DNA of 64,000 nucleotides from positions 117,894,838-117,958,837 of the forward strand of contig CM056744.1 in NCBI GenBank assembly GCA_029851415.1, read 5' to 3'. Under the pieces are notes generated by a model. It was not told where the DNA came from. It saw nothing but the letters and a program-made list of their open reading frames with translations, and ran no database searches. This document shows positions 49,595 through 60,797 of this stretch, piece after piece. Origin of the DNA: Eretmocerus hayati (lineage: Eukaryota; Arthropoda; Insecta; Hymenoptera; Aphelinidae). The translations under genes and the position numbers were made by a program. Position 1 is the first letter of the stretch, and each line of letters begins with the position of its first letter.

Positions 49595-49707
49595 ATAGTT
49601 CTTTATTCTACCTTGGGGTATGACTCCGTCCCATGTGATATAGGGATGACATACGATATATAAGGAAAACACTCAAAACAAGGTCAATAAACAAGCACTA
49701 ATCAAAT

Positions 49708-50050
49708 AAACTGACAAAGGGCGCACCAACCTTGCGGGTCCTGGATCTTGACGAAACTTTGGGGATCATCTCGTTTTGGTGAGAAATGGAGGTATCCGAA
49801 AGGGTTTCGTCCAATGGGCCTTTCATTCCCAGATTCAGCAATGGAGATTAGCTCTGTCTGTATATCTATATGTACGAATTTTCAACATGGTCCTGTATAG
49901 GCAATGCTAATCACGTTAGCTGAATCTGGGATTAAAAGGCCCATTGGACAAAACCCTTTTGGGTACCTTCATTTCTCTCCTAAACAAGATGATTTCCGAA
50001 CTTTCATCATGATTCAGGACCAACAAGGTTGTTGTTCCTCTTGTCAGTTT
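49708..50050. repeat. Foldback element K1, abutting the large palindrome
   Basis: Ends AAACTGACAA (49708-49717) and TTGTCAGTTT (50041-50050) are inverted. The arms of about 150 bp share GGTCCTGGATC/GATTCAGGACC-like, CCAATGGGCC/GGCCCATTGG and AGATTCAGC/GCTGAATCT segments, with a loop of about 40 bp. It is the compact relative of the element at 59.5-60.8 kb. Its right end coincides with the left end of the 5.7-kb palindrome. Confidence 0.85.
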
Positions 50051-50479
50051 TGGCCCTGAAAACCGTTACAGATTATCTTCGATTCTTGCTTCGCGTTTGC
50101 GCCTGCCTCTATAATGAAATGTAATATCCTGGAAATCCGAGGATCCACTCAAACAGCTCACCTCCAACATTATGTGGAGTCTCGTCTATTCGCTGGAACT
50201 CCAATTATTACCCGGATCCTACTTAGGGGCAGGCCAGCTATCTGAGCGAATTTTACGTCTGATCCAGTATAAAATAGAGGAACAATCCTTCACGCCACTA
50301 ACAAGGTAGCAGCCAGGAATCCGAGTCACCGATCTTTCCCGAAAAATATCTACAGTTTGGTACTAATTACAATATGACGGATCTGAATCAACTGTCAAAT
50401 AGACCTCCTGTTCGAAGATAACGGGGCAAACATCCGCATAGCGCATGTAGGCCTACGTTACGCAGTACTATATACTTAC

Positions 50480-50798
50480 AATATTTTTTGCAATCGTCTG
50501 ATGTTTGGTTGCCTCCCAGATTCTGAAGTGTAGCATTCGCATCTCTTTCATCAAATTACCCGCTCCCCAGCGATTCTTTCAACCTCAGGATGCGGCTTGA
50601 GCAGGGAACCAATCCGAAGCGAATGAAAACCTCACGGATTCGATGTGGATTGTAGTATTTAACATGGTCGAATGTTACCGGCTGTGGCTCCCATAAGGAG
50701 GCCCGTTGGACGGAGATACACTCGATATGATAGCAGACTGTGGAAGAATTTTCGGATAGATTGGCAAAATAGACTCGGTGTTGCCTATTTGCCGTCAC
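50480..50798 (-). pseudogene. Broken exon, left arm copy
   Basis: Mirror of the exon in the right arm. The frame reads through FDHVKYYNPHRIREVFIRFG and is then cut by an in-frame TAA at 50556-50558; the same frame continues beyond the stop with RDANATLQNL and ends DDCKKYC at a donor GTAAGT. The related exon at 46.0-46.3 kb has no stop at this place. It has no recognised function. Confidence 0.55.
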
Positions 50799-50879
50799 TC
50801 AGATTCCGTTGTCCTAAAGTTACGAGACCACGGGATATTCGGGCTCGTACCCTCAAACTTTCGTGCAATGAACGGCTTT

Positions 50880-50923
50880 CCACACCACCCGAGAGGTACC
50901 GTTCTGGGCGCGTTTCTTTTATT
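50880..50923 (-). terminator. Polyadenylation signal, left arm
   Basis: Minus-strand AATAAA with a GT-rich GGGTGGTGTGG about 30 bases downstream, the arrangement expected of an RNA polymerase II 3' end. It is the mirror of the signal in the right arm and marks the limit of similarity with foldback C. Confidence 0.5.
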
Positions 50924-51534
50924 TTTTGGTAACGGTTGAGGAGATCGCACCTGTCCGTGGCAGGAGCCCTATATACCTCACCCGTGCTCGTGAGGATCAC
51001 CAGCCTCCAACCTCCTTAGGCTCACCCCCGAGCGGAGAATTCGGCGAGTTCCAGGTGGGTTCTCCCTTGGCTTTGGGTTGGACTGGAGATCACGAACCTG
51101 CGAAGACATGGTGAGAGCCACCGACCCGAACCAACTGCCCCGAGCCGTCGCCGTTCGATTGGAGACAAGACAAGCCCTGTAGACGGATTACAACGCGAGC
51201 GCAACGCCTGGAACCGACCTTGACTAAATTCCTCACGTTCAGAGGCGACCCGTGACCGAAGATCCGACTCGACGGACCACGCCACCCCTCCGCAGGAACG
51301 TGAGATCCAGCCCGTCCCGCCACCAAGAGAGAGAGCCTTTCCCCCTGGAGTCGCCGAAGTCCCCCGGTGGGTTTCCTGACCACGCCACCAGTCCAGCCAC
51401 GGACTGGACTGATGACGTACCACCGTCGGCCCGCTTCTTTTTTTTTTTCTTTTGATGTGGAAGGAAAAGATCGCCCGGAGCCATATGAAAAACCTCCCTC
51501 GGGACTCACCCGTTACTTAGTGTTCTTCCTATAC

Positions 51535-51595
51535 CCACCCACGCATCCATCCACCCACGCACTTACCCACCCACCCACGCATCCATGAACCATCT
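51535..51595. repeat. CCAC/CATC simple-sequence tract, left arm
   Basis: A degenerate tract of CCACCCACGCATCCATC type between promoter and arm body, mirrored at 54241-54301 in the right arm. Confidence 0.85.
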
Positions 51596-51653
51596 CACCC
51601 ACATGCCCATCAACCAACACATCCATCCGTCCCTCTATTCAGCACCGGGAGCG

Positions 51654-51719
51654 ACGACTTCACTGGTCGGCCGCTCGGCGCAGACTGACTGCCGGACGGC
51701 TTGCGCTCTACCTTATATA
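51654..51719 (-). promoter_or_regulatory. TATA/Inr/DPE core promoter, left arm, outward
   Basis: On the minus strand TATATAAG (51719-51712), TCAGTC (51688-51683, start site at 51686) and AGTCGT (51659-51654, +28 to +33) reproduce the right-arm promoter exactly. Transcription would run outward, toward lower coordinates. Confidence 0.6.
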
Positions 51720-52599
51720 CCCCCCACCTTACCCCCACTCCTCGACCAAAATTCACTAAATTCGAGCGGGAAGGCCGGGGAAAAGTCATCGACCGACCGT
51801 GTTGAGCGGAGCTGTTCCTGGAACCCTTCTCCACCTCCTCGACCCAAAAAAGGCTGACCAGACCCTCCTTCGCTCGACGTGGACCGAAAATATAGCATCC
51901 CCCGATTTCCCGCCGTTTCTTCCAACTCGATGATATCCGTGTACAACGGACTGGGAGAAATAGTCCCACGAGAGGTACAAGAGTGTATTCAGGGAAGGGT
52001 ATATCCACGGAAAGGTATATTCACAGAAGAAATGACTAATTCTAGTGTCATAGCGTTCACGGCTTGAAAATTCAATGAAACCCTACAAACAATATTACTA
52101 GTTCTCATCTCAATCCCTCAGAACTGAGGGCACATATTGGCGTAGGATGAAAAATTTTCGATGGATTATTTGAAATTCAATTGATCATCATCCAGAAATG
52201 AGAAAGTTATTGAACCTCCTACAATTTGAAAAAATACATTATTCACAAATAAAAAATTTCTCAATCCATTCGGTCCAATTCAGTGCCATCCACTAATTGA
52301 AGAATTGTCTCACGCATTAGAACTTGAAGAATTATATTCACAAACTGAAAAGTTTTCCAATAATGATGTAAGGATATTCAATGTTCATAAAGAGAATTTT
52401 AGTTGATCTATCTCAACCACAAAATTTTATACACGCAATTTAAGAATTATGTTGAAACATTCATCATTTACGAAAAAAATTCTACTTGATCTAGCCCAAT
52501 CAAAACACAGTATAGATCCAAATCTTCGAAGTTTGTATGAATTATTCTGAGAATTTAGATAAGCTTTCCTGAGATCTTCTCGATCGTTGAAAGAAGATG

Positions 52600-53087
52600 A
52601 ATAGGCATCTTGCATTTTTTTTGACCCCCCAAAAAAAAGGTTTGGCAAATTCGAGCAAATCGAGATAGGTAGGGTGCAATTAGAAAAAAAATCCCCAAAA
52701 ATTGTTTTCATCTCGCGCAAATTGTTTGAAAGTCTGATGACTTGCACTGTGTGACGTCACTCCGACAAAATCGTCGACTGCCGCTATTGTATGGCGTCTT
52801 GCAATTTCTTTGATCCCTCCAGAAAAAGGTTTGGCAAATTCGAGCAAATCGAGACAAGTATTGTGCAATTGAAGAAAAGATCCCAAAAATTTTCTTCCTC
52901 TTGCGCATATTGTTTGACAGTAGGATGACTTGCACCGTGTGACACAATCGTCTGACTTTCAAATAATTTGCGCAAGTTGTAAACAATTTTTGGGAATTTC
53001 TTTCCAATTGCACCTTACTCATCTCGATTTGCTCAAATTTGCCAAACCTTTTTTTTGGGGGGTCAAAAAAAATGCAAGATGCCTATT
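52600..53087. repeat. Foldback L in the palindrome spacer
   Basis: Ends AATAGGCATCTTGCATTTTT (52600-52619) and AAAAATGCAAGATGCCTATT (53068-53087) are perfect complements, continuing through CCCCCCAAAAAAAAGGTTTG and GGCAAATTCGAGCAAATCGA. Between them a third, direct copy of the arm lies at about 52795-52940. It is offset from the symmetry axis of the large palindrome, so it is an independent insertion in the spacer. Confidence 0.88.
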
Positions 53088-54116
53088 AAATATCAGAAAA
53101 TAAATCTCCAAATGATTACCATTAACCTCATTATTACACGGGAAATCCGATATTCCTGTTGTCGGTCAAACAGGAATCTACTTTCCTATCACTCATTTAT
53201 GCAGGTGTAATGAAACCCGACATGATACGCAGGCTCGACAATCACCTGCTCAATGTTGACAACGAAGCAGACAGAACTGGACAGAACGCTATAGTGTATG
53301 AGTTCAGTTTCAATTATTTTTCTTTCGATAAAGTGGAAATAATCAACAGATATAATATAGTTCGGCTATGCAGATCGCATAATTGAATAATATTGATCCA
53401 CCTATAAATACATTCAAATACTGCAATGTGATTAATGCACAGCAACACGCATTGAGACGACTCGTAAGTGGCACGCGGAATCTCGATCGGACCGCCTCGA
53501 ATCTCGAATATCGAAGTTATCCATCAATAACATAAGATGATTCGTGAGTCGGGTGCTTATGCAAGTTGATGTGAGGGTGTATTGAGATCTGATTAACACA
53601 TAAGACACACATGTAGGCAAATTTGTCAAAGTTGAAAAAAGTCGATCTATCTGACTCACGCGGTACCGAGGTTACTCTCTTAATCACCACGAGTGAGAAT
53701 GAAGGTATTCAGCAAGTTTCGAACGCGTTCATCGGTGTGTATGCTCTGACCTCGAATCAAAATTTAGGCTTCACCATCAGAACGAATTAAATAATATACT
53801 CATCGGCAATGAAGGTACACTAAAATTCCTGTGATGTCAGGTGAGATACCGAGACTTGAGCGCAGAAACTACATAAATCCAATTCATCGTTGTACACGGA
53901 TATCATCGAGTTGGAAGAAACGGCGGGAAATCGGGGGATGCTATATTTTCGGTCCACGTCGAGCGAAGGAGGGTCTGGTCAGCCTTTTTTGGGTCGAGGA
54001 GGTGGAGAAGGGTTCCAGGAACAGCTCCGCTCAACACGGTCGGTCGATGACTTTTCCCCGGCCTTCCCGCTCGAATTTAGTGAATTTTGGTCGAGGAGTG
54101 GGGGTAAGGTGGGGGG

Positions 54117-54182
54117 TATATAAGGTAGAGCGCAAGCCGTCCGGCAGTCAGTCTGCGCCGAGCGGCCGACCGGTGAAGTCGT
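54117..54182 (+). promoter_or_regulatory. TATA/Inr/DPE core promoter, right arm, outward
   Basis: TATATAAG at 54117-54124 is followed by TCAGTC at 54148-54153, a perfect match to the arthropod initiator TCAKTY with the start A at 54150. From there positions +28 to +33 (54177-54182) are AGTCGT, a perfect match to the downstream element RGWYVT. All three elements at correct spacing are unlikely by chance. Transcription would run toward the outer end of the arm. Confidence 0.65.
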
Positions 54183-54240
54183 CGCTCCCGGTGCTGAATA
54201 GAGGGACGGATGGATGTGTTGGTTGATGGGCATGTGGGTG

Positions 54241-54301
54241 AGATGGTTCATGGATGCGTGGGTGGGTGGGTAAGTGCGTGGGTGGATGGATGCGTGGGTG
54301 G
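54241..54301. repeat. GGGT/GGAT simple-sequence tract, right arm
   Basis: Mirror of the left-arm tract, made of GGATG and GGGTGGGTGGGT units, about 90-150 bases downstream of the predicted start site. Many ATGs in the transcript fall here, which argues against a simple protein-coding leader. Confidence 0.85.
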
Positions 54302-54912
54302 GTATAGGAAGAACACTAAGTAACGGGTGAGTCCCGAGGGAGGTTTTTCATATGGCTCCGGGCGATCTTTTCCTTCCACATCAAAAGAAAAAAAAAAAGA
54401 AGCGGGCCGACGGTGGTACGTCATCAGTCCAGTCCGTGGCTGGACTGGTGGCGTGGTCAGGAAACCCACCGGGGGACTTCGGCGACTCCAGGGGGAAAGG
54501 CTCTCTCTCTTGGTGGCGGGACGGGCTGGATCTCACGTTCCTGCGGAGGGGTGGCGTGGTCCGTCGAGTCGGATCTTCGGTCACGGGTCGCCTCTGAACG
54601 TGAGGAATTTAGTCAAGGTCGGTTCCAGGCGTTGCGCTCGCGTTGTAATCCGTCTACAGGGCTTGTCTTGTCTCCAATCGAACGGCGACGGCTCGGGGCA
54701 GTTGGTTCGGGTCGGCGGCTCTCACCATGTCTTCGCAGGTTCGTGATCTCCAGTCCAACCCAAAGCCAAGGGAGAACCCACCTGGAACTCGCCGAATTCT
54801 CCGCTCGGGGGTGAGCCTAAGGAGGTTGGAGGCTGGTGATCCTCACGAGCACGGGTGAGGTATATAGGGCTCCTGCCACGGACAGGTGCGATCTCCTCAA
54901 CCGTTACCAAAA

Positions 54913-54956
54913 AATAAAAGAAACGCGCCCAGAACGGTACCTCTCGGGTGGTGTGG
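54913..54956 (+). terminator. Polyadenylation signal, right arm
   Basis: AATAAA at 54913-54918 and GT-rich GGGTGGTGTGG at 54946-54956. With the promoter at 54150 this would define a transcript of about 0.8 kb. In foldback C the corresponding positions read AATAGA or are lost. Confidence 0.5.
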
Positions 54957-55037
54957 AAAGCCGTTCATTGCACGAAAGTTTGAGGGTACGAGCCCGAATA
55001 TCCCGTGGTCTCGTAACTTTAGGACAACGGAATCTGA

Positions 55038-55356
55038 GTGACGGCAAATAGGCAACACCGAGTCTATTTTGCCAATCTATCCGAAAATTCTTCCACAGTC
55101 TGCTATCATATCGAGTGTATCTCCGTCCAACGGGCCTCCTTATGGGAGCCACAGCCGGTAACATTCGACCATGTTAAATACTACAATCCACATCGAATCC
55201 GTGAGGTTTTCATTCGCTTCGGATTGGTTCCCTGCTCAAGCCGCATCCTGAGGTTGAAAGAATCGCTGGGGAGCGGGTAATTTGATGAAAGAGATGCGAA
55301 TGCTACACTTCAGAATCTGGGAGGCAACCAAACATCAGACGATTGCAAAAAATATT
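55038..55356 (+). pseudogene. Broken exon, right arm copy
   Basis: The frame from ATG at 55038 reads MTANRQHRVYFANL, then FDHVKYYNPHRIREVFIRFG, and meets TAA at 55278-55280. Past the stop, the same frame continues RDANATLQNL and DDCKKYC and ends at donor GTAAGT (55357). Alignment with minus-strand exon A at 46.0-46.3 kb covers about 80 codons with conserved TFDH, RFGLV, RDA and DCK-YC. I infer a once-coding exon carried in the arm and inactivated. No protein family is recognised. Confidence 0.55.
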
Positions 55357-55786
55357 GTAAGTATATAGTACTGCATAACGTAGGCCTACATGAGCTATGC
55401 GGATGTTTCCCCCGTTATCTTCGAACAGGAGATCTATTTGACAGTTGATTCAGATCCGTCATATTGTAATTAGTACCAAACTGTAGATATTTTTCGGGAA
55501 AGATCGGTGACTCGGATTCCTGGCTGCTACCTTGTTAGTGGCGTGAAGGATTGTTCCTCTATTTTATACTGGATCAGACGTAAAATTCGCTCAGATAGCT
55601 GGCCTGCCCCTAAGCAGGATCCGGGTAATAATTGGAGTTCCAGCGAATAGACGAGACTCCACATAATGTTGGAGGTGAGCTATTTGAGTGTATCCTCGGA
55701 TTTCCAGGATATTACATTTCATTATAGAGGCAGGCGCAAACGCGAAGCAAGAATCGAAAATAATCTGTAAGGGGTTTCAGGCCCAA

Positions 55787-58594
55787 ATCTGATAATTAGA
55801 TTCAAAGTCATGACCCACAATCACAAAAATGCTTTACCTTGAATATCCCGATCAATATTCTCATTCGACATAACCGTCAATTCTAAAGAAGCTCTAGTGC
55901 AATTGACCTTGAGAACCACGAATGGTCAATTCACTAATAGGATGAAAAGGAACAAAAATAAATCGAAAATTCCCGGCTGCATCGGTCGACGAACTCTGCA
56001 TGAGTTTAGGTAACTTCGAGCTTGCAAGCTCCCACAATGACAAGAAAAGGGGTGGGATATAGCAGCAGCGGCAGTGAAAGTTAGGCCCGAGCATAGTAGT
56101 CTCTACCTTCTGTCCCTCCGGAATATTAATATGACGCGAAATATTATAAGCCGCGACAGCAGCCGACTGCGCCCTGGGAATACTGAATATCATTCAAAGT
56201 GCTACGCGAGGACGACGTCCCAAGCGATTTTACTTCTAACCCCCTCTCACCAACCAACCAACCAACCAACCAACCAACCAGCTGCACAACTCGTTCGTTC
56301 ACTTTGCGGAACCCCTCTCTGAGAAGTAACAACTTTGCCTAAAGCAAAACTACTCCTAATTTTTGCCAAGACTCGTAGAGCCAACTGTTACAACTTTACC
56401 CTATAAGCTCATTCTAATCTACTTTCAGAGTCTCAAAATATAGCGAGACATGAAATTAATGTTGCTCTTTCCAGGTGTCTAGTTTCCAATGTTAGATTCA
56501 AAATTGAATTTCGTATATCTGAAATTGGATCGGGGGCATCGAATAGAGATCGAATCTATGTGCTTGAGTGGTTTCTATTCATGGATAGAGTATATGTATA
56601 GCATGTCGGTGTCTATATTGAATTGGGGATAAGATCTTCGATAGAGTCAACAAACGAGCTGCTACTGATACCTGGTCGATTCTCAAGTATAGAGCTTTCG
56701 ATGCAAGCTCGGAATTTGCTGGATTCAGAATAAGAGAGAGAGAGTGGGGTATTGAGTGAATTCTCAGGGGGTACGAGTAGTGTAGCCATGAAATGTTGTT
56801 AAAATCAACCGATCGAGATGTCTTGAGAGCAAACAGACAGGCTATCATTTACTTTATCTAGACGATAAGATGCACTTATCTGACGGTCTACAAATCCCAA
56901 AGGATCTAGTGACTTGTAAAGGATTCGCCATCTGCTGAACCAATAGAACCAGTATGGGCATGTCTCGTGGACAATCTATCTTTCTGGGACTCTTGAGTCT
57001 TGATTACATTGGAACTTCATGATTTTGCACTCTTTAAAATGAATGGAACATTGATTTTGATCAAAGACTAATGATTTTTTATTTTCAATTTCTACCAAAA
57101 CTTTCAAGGCACCAGCGAAAATTGCGATAATCTTGCCCACTGAAATTTCCTCACTCAACTCGATTTTTCCATTCTTGTGAACCAAATTCACTGGATCCTT
57201 TTTGTACTCTGTTAAAGTTTCCCTGTGAGTTTGACGAAAAAAAGAATTTTACATGAAAGACCCCATTTTTCAAAAGTGCTAGTCTGATACGAAGATTTCC
57301 GTTGAACACTAGACGCATCAAAAATCCAGTCCCTACGATTGTTTTCAATTAGTTCACTCCCCCCTCCCTCTTCATCCAATGACTCTTGTAGATGTCTTGT
57401 AACCGTTGATCGACACAAACTTGAAACTGAACCGAACCTCCTGATTCAAACATTGGTTGTGATTCAACCAATCTACCCTTTCACTTAGCTCACAAAATAA
57501 AAGAAAGTCAATAAGTTACGTAAATTTTGACTCTCAGTTTTCATGTTCACCCGATCTTGCGTGAACATAACCTCTAAAATTTTGAACTCCGCTAGGCTAA
57601 CATAACATCGATGATATATCTGTATCAGCGTACTTTGTGGTACTGAATATTGAAAAGTACATTTGATGATGTGTAGTTACGGCTTACACAGTTTCGTTTG
57701 CGTATATAGTGTGATGAACATCGTAGATATAGTGCTTTTGTATATGTATATGGGCCATTCACAATAGTGTAGTTATACGGCTGTCATAAATGTATACTAT
57801 GGGATAGTGTCGAAGTGCCAACGTGCACCTGCTAACTGTGATCCTGAAACTCGTAACTCGAATAATTGAGGTGAGACCTTGCAATCTACTATCTTCAACT
57901 TGTGTGACGATAAGCTAAAGCCAATTCGAATACGAATAATGGGTACAATGACGACTGTATCTTATAGTGTCTATCGTATTGGATGGATGTTTAATGGTCG
58001 ATTTTAGCTGTAACTCGTATTTTGTATGATTTTGGTTTGAGAGTCGTGATTTTATGATGCACTGTGTACAATATTTTATTCTAAAAAAATATTTGGTGTT
58101 GATCAATTTCATGAGTAAATCGATGAAATCAATGGGATGGATGGTATGAAAGTGTCAAATCCCAAAGTAGTATGAAATCATAGGTTTTGAAAGCTGAAGA
58201 TGGGGTCAGGGGTGAATTCAGAAACCGGCGTTTGGGGGGGGGGCTGCTCCCCCTACCGCTCCCACTGAATTCATGCTTGGAATATTCAATAAAGTGTCCA
58301 ATGTGAAATTTTATTGAACAAAGTGACAACACATTTAGAAATTAGAACGACATAAATCATAGACTAGAGTTTAATTACAAAAATCACGGTCAAATCAATT
58401 TTTGATTCAGGAAAGTGAAAGGATACGCAGATACCAAAGATAGAAAAAAACATCATCCTTTGAGATCTTGATAATCTGTGCTATCTTTTTTCAGATAGAA
58501 CATCAATCGTACAACTAGACCATCTGCAACTGTCTCCAGACAATACACAAACACCCAAAGTAATTACAAAATTTTCAAACTATCAAAGCTTAGA
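55787..58594. other. No gene seen; CCAA tract
   Basis: AT-rich DNA with a CCAA tetranucleotide tract at about 56250-56280 and a short AG tract at about 56730-56745. Only short frames. Confidence 0.4.
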
Positions 58595-58815
58595 CTTGGA
58601 TCGTATAGCAAACAAAGTAACTGGGCAGTCAAGCTGCCAAGTGGTGCCACGTCATCGTGGACTTCGTAGTTCGCATAATACCTAAGTTGGCCAGCTCGTC
58701 GAGAGTTTGCTAGAGCGCGCGAAGCTGTCCCAAAATTAATTACGTCTCGAAACTGTCTCGATTAAAAGTATGCCCGTCAGCTGTCACGTGTATATAACTC
58801 TCAGCGGTAGTCTAA
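58595..58815. promoter_or_regulatory. CpG-rich candidate regulatory element
   Basis: A complex, CpG-containing segment in AT-rich DNA with AATTAATTACG, CACGTCATCGTGG and CAGCTGTCACGTG, ending in GTATATAACTC about 30 bases before GGTAGTC. E-box, CACGTG and homeodomain-type cores cluster here. It could be an enhancer or a weak TATA promoter on the plus strand; no downstream exon is recognised. Confidence 0.25.
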
Positions 58816-59506
58816 CTTCTATTTCAACTTTCTGCTCATCTTTTTTTTTCTTTTTTTTTGTTCGTCCATTACTCTCTTTTGCACGAGTTAAGTGTATTGT
58901 GTAGTCTCTTTAATCAAATTTAACGGTTATTATGGGATCATTGTATCGGTATCCTGTCAAATGTATAAGCTCGGAAATTTCAATTTTAGTTTCTATTTGT
59001 GAAACATAGAGTTATGATACAATTATAGATTGCTGGAGATGGGAGTGCGATACTGGATGAAAAGATGGGACGGGTGAAAAATTCGATTACATGAATTGGT
59101 AAAACAAAGATGAGAGAATTGAGAATTGTCATTCAATTATTTTCTGCATTAATGTGGTTCTCCCGACTTTAATAAATGATCCAATTGAAACGAGCGTTTC
59201 TGGGCTCCATTATTTGATTCAAGATTCGTCATCGACTGCTCACTTAATTCATCAATTTGAATGTATAACTGCCGAGAGCACTAGATTATGTACATTCTCA
59301 ACAGCAGAGGGAATTGCAGTTATTGTTATCGAAGTTTCTGAGAATTTGTATCAATAATTCGACTTGCTCACTAATTGTTCACGCTCTTGATTTGTTTGTC
59401 GACCAGACTTCGTAACTTACTAATTATCTCAAACCCACCGATAATCAATTAGTTCCATACTTCACGATTCCTTTTATCAAATTGAAAAATTTAAAACGAA
59501 TGTATC
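58816..59506. other. No gene seen
   Basis: T-rich tract at about 58842-58859, then AT-rich DNA with one short frame. Confidence 0.4.
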
Positions 59507-60797
59507 CACTGACAAAGGGAGGTTCAACCGTGCGGGTCCTGGATTCGTCCCAAACTCTGAGAATCATCTTGTCTTGGTGCAAAATGAAGGTATCTCCAAT
59601 GGTTTGATCCCATGGGCCTCCTATCCTCAGATACAGCTATGTAGATTAGCATTGCCAATATAGGCCCTTGTTGGAAAGTCGTATACGGGTGATTATGAGA
59701 TAACTTAGGTATTTCGAGGGCAAAAACGGCGGGGGTCGGGACTTGGACCAAAAATTGACTAGTTGAAATATAGCTGCAATCTGACTGCTCATAGGTGTTT
59801 TCCAATCTATCTGACATCCAAAAAGAATTCCCATACGAGCATAAACATTAGTCAATCTGTGTGAAAGATATGAGCAATTTTTGATATATTTTTGTCACGG
59901 TAAAAACATTTTGGCATAGAAAGTGATCTCAAAGGCGTAAATGGAAACGGATCATTTTTTCCGAATAGATGGCCCACTTTCACGGTGAGAGTAGACTGTA
60001 AAAAAATTTCTGGGCCTTGACGTTGCATAGTGTTCGAGAGCCAGTGACCACGGTTAGGACAATTCTTATTTTGCAACGGAAAAATTGTCCATAAATCATC
60101 GCGTGGGAAGCTGTTCACGTAATTCATCAATCCGTTGGTGGTGGTATTTTGTTTTTTGATGTATTAGGAATCAATTACTGCCATTATAGAGCCGTTTGAA
60201 GTGATTTGCTGACCCGGAGTTGAATTATCGAGAAATATTCGAAAAATTTGCAAAATTTCTGGACAGAATGTCGGCTGTGTTTTGATTATCTTGAAGTGAC
60301 ACTTGATACTCGATTTGTACATAATATCAACTTTTTATAGCTCAACTTTGATGTTTGAGTGGTCCGAAACCGAGATTGAACGAATATCTCGGTAAACTAC
60401 ACAATTGAAATGTGCAACTCCAGTTTAGGACATGCCACGGTAAGGACATTTTGACCACTTTTGGTAAGCCCAGGTCCACATTAAACTCATATCCGCTCCC
60501 GGAACTATTGGGACATCTTCATTCCAATAGAATAAACTAGATATCATCGTTAGACTCATCATATTTGGTCATTTCATATGAATGCGAGGTCAGGACATCA
60601 AATGCATAAGTTATCTCAGAATCATCCATACATAGATATACTAACAATGCTAATCTCTGTAGCTGTATCTCGAGATAGAAGGCCCATGGGATTAAACCCT
60701 TGGAGATACGTTCATTTTGCCCCAAAACAAGATGATTCCCAGAGTTTCATAAGGATCCGTATTGCGCATGGTTGGACCTCCCCTTGTGAGTTTCTCG
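59507..60797. repeat. Foldback element K2
   Basis: Arms of about 215 bp (59507-59730 and 60585-60797) pair in reverse around an 850-bp loop. They share ACTGACAAAGGGAGGTTCAA, CCCATGGGCCTCCTATC-like and GAGATAACTTA segments. The outer 150 bp are related to foldback K1 at 49.7 kb, so these are two members of one family, one with a long and one with a minimal loop. The loop has no recognisable gene. Confidence 0.85.

Larger units (their letters stand above)
50050..55786. mobile_element. 5.7-kb palindrome with 1.9-kb arms
   Basis: Left arm 50050-51948 and right arm 53888-55786 are reverse complements about a fixed axis at 52918: every landmark checked has coordinates summing to 105836, so there is no net length difference between the arms. 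About a dozen substitutions fall in the outer 450 bp, while I find only two in the inner 1.45 kb (near 51120 and 51664). The arms are GC-rich; the 1939-bp spacer is AT-rich and has no gene. From the inside out each arm carries an upstream region, a TATA/Inr/DPE promoter, a GGGT/GGAT tract, a block shared with foldback C ending at a polyadenylation signal, and a broken exon. No transposase is encoded. It could be a large composite foldback or an inverted duplication of a transcription unit. Confidence 0.9.

Noticed and set aside
53888..54746. Frames of 131 and 139 codons in the right arm (and mirrors) as protein genes
   Set aside because: GC-rich arms give overlapping long frames on both strands; the translations are low-complexity and cross the simple-sequence tract. 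No start or domain supports them.
50050..55786. Assembly artefact from a chimeric palindromic read
   Set aside because: The arms differ by more than a dozen substitutions with a clear gradient and the spacer is unique, which a read-through artefact would not produce. Long reads should still be checked.
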